A stretch of 64,000 bases of DNA from the NCBI GenBank assembly GCA_919902505.1, contig CAKKRE010000002.1:1-64000 (forward strand). The letters run 5' to 3'. The translations under genes were made by a program, and so were the position numbers. Under the pieces are notes generated by a model. That model was not told where the DNA came from and ran no database searches. It saw only the letters and a list, made by a program, of their open reading frames with translations. This DNA comes from Nitrospiraceae bacterium. Its GTDB lineage: Bacteria; Nitrospirota; Nitrospiria; Nitrospirales; Nitrospiraceae. Of the stretch, positions 61,101 through 64,000 are shown piece after piece (within the stretch, counting starts at the first letter, position 1; each line of letters opens with the position of its first letter).

Positions 61101-63556
61101 AGGTCTGGGCCTGCCGTCGCACGGCGGCGACGGGGACGCACCCGGTGCCGTTTACACGACGACCGATGGTGTCGGTGATTGTGCCGACCTATAACCGGCC
61201 GGACCGTTTGCGCATGGCCTTGGAGAGTCTCAACTCCCAACAATACCAGGATTTTGAAGTGATCGTGGTCAATGATGGCACGACTCCGGTCGAATCCGTT
61301 GTCGCGGAGACGAACCGTGCCGGACGGACGACGCTGGTGAATCATGACCGCAACCGGGGACTGGCAGGGGCGCGCAACACCGGCCTTCGCCATGCCACCG
61401 GCACCTACGTCGCTTATCTCGATGACGATGACCGCTTCCTGCCCGATCACCTGGGCACCCTCGTTGCCTTTCTCGAACGTGGCACCCATCAGGTGGCCTA
61501 CACCGATGCCTGGCGTGTCAGCGAGCAGGAAACGGGAGCCGAGGCGACAGTATTGCGTCGTGACCGGCCCTACTCCTATGAGTTCGATGCTCAGCGTCTG
61601 CTTGTTCACAACTATATTCCGGTGCTCTGTCTGATGCACCGGCGGTCCTGTCTCGATGAGGTGGGCCTGTTCGACGAGAGTCTGTTCGTCCACGAAGACT
61701 GGGATCTCTGGATCAGGATGGCCACCTGCTATCCCTTTGCGCACATCGCGCAAACGACCGCCGAGTTCACCTGGAGAACCGACGGCTCCTCGATGACCAG
61801 TCACGATCACGATGCGTTCTGCCGCACCACGGACATTATTTATCGCAAATACGTTCCGTACGTGGCTGCCAATCCGAAATTGCTGGAAGCGCAACAACGC
61901 CATTTGGCCGGGCTGAATGGCCGGGCGAAGAAGCCGCCGTATGCATGTTCAATCATTATTCCCGTCTGGAATAATGCGGCCTTGACCCGGCAATGTCTGA
62001 CGGCGCTGGCGGAGGTCACCGACGACGTGACCTATGAAGTGATTCTGGTCGATAACGGATCGACGGACGGCGTGCAGGATTTTCTCCGGACGCTCGGGGG
62101 TGACGTACAAGTGATCCGTAACGAAGAGAACCTCGGATTTGCCAAGGCCTGCAATCAGGGCGCGCGGGCGGCACGCGGCGAATTCCTGGTGTTTCTGAAT
62201 AACGACACGATTCCATTGAAGGGATGGCTGTCGGCGCTGGTCGAGGACATCCGCGCCCACGCGGAGGTGGCGGTGGTGGGCAGCAAACTCCTCTTCGAAG
62301 ACGGGTCGATCCAACATGCCGGCGTTGCCTTCTCACGTGAATGTCTGATGCCTTACCATATGTATCGTGGAGGTCGCGCCGAGGCTGCCTGTGCAAACAG
62401 ACGGCGCGAATTGCAGTGCGTCACTGCCGCATGCATGCTCGTGCGCCGTAGCGTCTTTGAGCAGGTGGATGGATTCGACGAAGGCTATCGAAACGGCTTT
62501 GAGGATGTCGATCTCTGTCTCAAAATTCGGAAGCAAGCGTGGAAGATCGTCTATCAACCCAAGAGTGTGCTCTATCACCTGGAAAGCAAGACACCGGGCA
62601 GAAAAGCTCATGACCTCGACAATGGTCGCCGTCTCCATGAACGCTGGGGCGACTGTTGGTGGCTGACGGATGAAGATCTCCTGTACTTTGAGGACGGATA
62701 TGCCCTTCACACGCATGTCACCGACGGCATGCTGGGCTACCGTCTTCAAGTGATTGCCGACCCGGAGACCAAGACCGAACGGGCGATCCTGGCAGAGGTC
62801 CAGGGTGCGGCCCATCGCCGCGACATCAATGCCGTCTCCGCCTACCTCGCGCGCGTGGATGAGTGGCCCGCCGACCCATGGATCCTGCGTTGGGGGGTGC
62901 TCGTCTGTCTCGGGGGCACCCGACCCAAACTGGCTATTCCATTCTGGCGGCGCATCCTCACCTTCGAGGAAGACTCCTATGCCCGTATCGGACTGGCGAA
63001 GCAAGCGCTGAAAACAGGCGCGTTCGATGAGGCGGACCTCCATGTGACGGCGCTGTTGGAACATGAACCTACGCACGGGGAGGGGTGGCTGCTGCGCGGC
63101 ATTGTCGCCATGCAGGTCAATGCCTATCAGGATGCGGAACAAGCGTTCGAGCGGGCGAAACGTTTCGGTGGCGATCGACGCAAAGCCTCCTTGGGCATCG
63201 TCATGGCAGCGATGGGCGCCGGCCGCACCGAGGCAGCCTGGACGGAATCGACGACCTTGTGCGCCGATGAGCCGGACGATGAAGAATGCATGCACTGGAT
63301 GCTCAAATGCGGAACGATGCTTCAACGCTGGGACGCCCTGGCGTCACGCCTCTCGTCGTTTGTCGCCCGCAATCCGGGCAATATCGCTATGCGATTTGCC
63401 CTGGCGGGCGTATGGCTGAGAGCGGGACGTCGGGCGGATGCCCAGCGGGAATATGACTGGTTGCGCGCCATGGCCCCAGGGTTGGAGGGCATGGACGAAT
63501 TGGCACAACAACTGACCGGATTCGAACGTCGCCTGGTGCCGAATCATGCCGCATGA
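58187..63556 (+). CDS. Giant multidomain methyltransferase-glycosyltransferase with TPR-like tail
   Basis: The 1789-residue protein appears to hold, in order: a class I SAM methyltransferase (about 55-210; LEVGSWAGGSAI, VDGDHSYAAVLADI), a GT-B glycosyltransferase (about 330-700; GGRVMEAMAAGRPVISWD), a Pro/Ser linker (about 700-745), a second methyltransferase (about 745-960; ILDVGCGRGWL), a GT2 domain (about 993-1240; VSVIVPTYNRPDRL, YLDDDDRF), another GT2 domain (about 1252-1510; IIIPVWNN, FLNNDT, EDVDLCLKI), and helical TPR-like repeats (about 1560-1789). TPR parts in such proteins can bind the protein acceptor. It fits a flagellin or surface-glycan polymerising enzyme. Confidence 0.82.
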   Translation: MSQGAREANRVTLLDVEYYQFCRERLRPYFGRVMWASQGLPLRHVVMQELVRLEASRQGTGPFHILEVGSWAGGSAITWAEALTRHHRANGRVVCVDPWKPYFDVKKRPDAAVYREMSDALANDTIYELFLHNITTAGHAGLVLPLRGAATSMLPALSRNYFDLVFVDGDHSYAAVLADIQAAAGLIKDGGLLCGDDLERQSFEIDQAYARTQIESDYIRDPRSGHEYHPGVTLAVGELFGEVSQVAGCWAVRKRGTGWERVDMSPVGCSEDRIPAHLIRRDPTVDPEFRRWRDQRGRPASVAVSRGAERGEPARTASAVSRASVAAPRKRALLIQLDFQTWATARPWTYSAAFGVQEGLRANDVECVTVPAIAEHACSTPASWVYHAKKALAGQHFDQVWLWLIHTPLDQATLEWVAQLAPVRVGVLMESLHYDVEDYAWAPQLKHRAAQLAAQLPYLTHVLAPDEQDAAELKARGFANVLWWPPMVPERFIVPPAGAPTQAQAVFHGTPYGRRQHWVSEPALTGRLHCAKGTQPPTRNQQLFDQLQQVAAQYLAEGHAVTDEAIREYAQSLQQIRLAEFSEWMGQLGQWPAVVNLPSLAKFYGGRVMEAMAAGRPVISWDIPGHPKNRGLFEPEQDLLLFPPDDPQALAGQIDRILHDRIFAASLAQRAQGKIKRYHTAERRLQGTLEWIHTGQTPDYGLSEQAHSPSAAQTTVPASAAQSSPSATGLPTADPISHPSAKVPKVSMDQNAFYVDLFVNKPAWSTPEPNADEAARWSKIASFLEHVLRQTGRETPGRTLRILDVGCGRGWLTNLATVYGTCEGIEPVAGVVEHARRMFPHIRFEAGTPETVLARPDFMPFDIVLCSEVIEHVPHPEKPGFVAQLAQLLTSEGYLILTTPRGDVWEEWRRIAPPNQPVEDWVTEQQLGQLLADGGFHHLGLERIPIEVPSLRYFPAATAHDYRTKTLMPIYQVWACRRTAATGTHPVPFTRRPMVSVIVPTYNRPDRLRMALESLNSQQYQDFEVIVVNDGTTPVESVVAETNRAGRTTLVNHDRNRGLAGARNTGLRHATGTYVAYLDDDDRFLPDHLGTLVAFLERGTHQVAYTDAWRVSEQETGAEATVLRRDRPYSYEFDAQRLLVHNYIPVLCLMHRRSCLDEVGLFDESLFVHEDWDLWIRMATCYPFAHIAQTTAEFTWRTDGSSMTSHDHDAFCRTTDIIYRKYVPYVAANPKLLEAQQRHLAGLNGRAKKPPYACSIIIPVWNNAALTRQCLTALAEVTDDVTYEVILVDNGSTDGVQDFLRTLGGDVQVIRNEENLGFAKACNQGARAARGEFLVFLNNDTIPLKGWLSALVEDIRAHAEVAVVGSKLLFEDGSIQHAGVAFSRECLMPYHMYRGGRAEAACANRRRELQCVTAACMLVRRSVFEQVDGFDEGYRNGFEDVDLCLKIRKQAWKIVYQPKSVLYHLESKTPGRKAHDLDNGRRLHERWGDCWWLTDEDLLYFEDGYALHTHVTDGMLGYRLQVIADPETKTERAILAEVQGAAHRRDINAVSAYLARVDEWPADPWILRWGVLVCLGGTRPKLAIPFWRRILTFEEDSYARIGLAKQALKTGAFDEADLHVTALLEHEPTHGEGWLLRGIVAMQVNAYQDAEQAFERAKRFGGDRRKASLGIVMAAMGAGRTEAAWTESTTLCADEPDDEECMHWMLKCGTMLQRWDALASRLSSFVARNPGNIAMRFALAGVWLRAGRRADAQREYDWLRAMAPGLEGMDELAQQLTGFERRLVPNHAA

Positions 63557-64000
63557 GCCCTCTGCGGCGCGCCGCGATCTCTTGATTCAACTGGCCCGAT
63601 TGGGGGATCTGGTTCAAACGCTTCCCGCTGTCGAAGCCTTGCAGGAGGTCTATCCGGACCGAACGCTGGACGTCCTCTGTGCGGCCCCTTTGACAGCGGT
63701 CCTCGCCGGAGCCAGGCATATTGGTCGTGTCATTCCCTGGGACGGGGCACAATGGCGTGCCTGGGCCGATCGCTGGCAGGACAATCCGACTCACACCCTG
63801 CAAGCCATGCAAGCCTATGTCGCCGCTCTCGCTGAAATGGCATACGACCGTGTGTATCCGTTGAATCAGCATGTTCGAAGCCATCTTTTGACGCGGTTGT
63901 TTTCAGGCCGTTCCTTGCGCGAGGACGAACAGGATCACGTTGAGGCGCGCATACGTCCATGGGCCGAGTATCTCCGACATATCGCGCCACACCGTGGGAA
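63546..64000 (+). CDS. Glycosyltransferase family 9 (heptosyltransferase-like), partial
   Basis: A frame starting at ATG 63546, eleven bases before the previous stop, stays open to the window end (151 complete codons). Its N-terminus reads RRDLLIQLARLGDLVQTLPAVEALQEVYPDRTLDVLC, the typical first strand-loop-helix of ADP-heptose:LPS heptosyltransferases (GT9). The HddA/HddC-like genes upstream make an activated heptose, so this enzyme may add it. The C-terminal half lies outside the window. Confidence 0.75.
   Translation, partial: MPHEPSAARRDLLIQLARLGDLVQTLPAVEALQEVYPDRTLDVLCAAPLTAVLAGARHIGRVIPWDGAQWRAWADRWQDNPTHTLQAMQAYVAALAEMAYDRVYPLNQHVRSHLLTRLFSGRSLREDEQDHVEARIRPWAEYLRHIAPHRG

Noticed and set aside
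1-64000. CRISPR arrays, insertion sequences and rRNA genes
   Set aside because: I saw no regularly spaced repeat array, no DDE transposase with terminal inverted repeats and no rRNA sequence.

Overview
The window looks like chromosome of a motile, Gram-negative, Nitrospira-like bacterium (phylum Nitrospirota). This is inferred from three things: a single-locus flagellar gene order, a fairly GC-rich composition by eye, and a mix of sigma-54 and sigma-28 flagellar promoters. No rRNA or marker gene settles the taxonomy. It has four parts.

(1) Positions 95-5532 are a mobile element inserted in tRNA-Thr(TGT). A 45-bp copy of the tRNA 3' half lies at 95-139, and the intact tRNA (5488-5562, minus strand) lies at the other end. 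Inside are an HUH-type rolling-circle Rep, two small lipoproteins and an outer-membrane barrel protein on the minus strand, then a ribbon-helix-helix regulator, an excisionase-like HTH protein and a tyrosine integrase on the plus strand. If the element excises at the 45-bp repeat, the integrase frame continues across the junction and stops at 214-216, six bases before the rep GTG at 223. In the circle, regulator, xis, int and rep would therefore form one operon. In the integrated state rep is cut off from that promoter.

(2) Positions 5867-44199 carry regulators and an almost complete flagellar cluster: a sigma-54 activator, a TPR protein, flrB-flrC, flgBC-fliEFGHIJ, a motE-like gene, fliK-flgDE, fliLMNOPQR-flhBAFG-fliA, a degenerate GGDEF protein, flgFGAHIJ, flgMNKL and csrA-fliW. 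FliH is fused to an intact response-regulator receiver domain. Four sigma-54 sites precede flgB, fliK, fliL and flgF. Sigma-28-like sites precede flgM, csrA, the GGDEF-like gene, the PilZ gene and the HD-GYP gene. This suggests a cascade in which FlrBC and sigma-54 build the basal body and hook, and FliA then drives late genes plus a c-di-GMP/CsrA signalling layer. Flagellin, fliD, fliS, motA and motB are not in the window.

(3) Positions 44317-49345 hold a hybrid histidine kinase and an HD-GYP protein on the minus strand, divergent from a PilZ protein.

(4) Positions 49542-64000 are a glycan-biosynthesis operon that continues beyond the window. It holds a DegT-family enzyme with His in place of the PLP-binding Lys, an NAD-dependent epimerase, HddA-like and HddC-like heptose activation enzymes, an aminotransferase, a B12-binding radical SAM enzyme, an acetolactate-synthase-like ThDP enzyme, a 1789-residue protein with two methyltransferase and three glycosyltransferase domains plus TPR-like repeats, and the start of a family-9 (heptosyl) glycosyltransferase. 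Its position suggests flagellin glycosylation, but LPS or capsule is equally possible.
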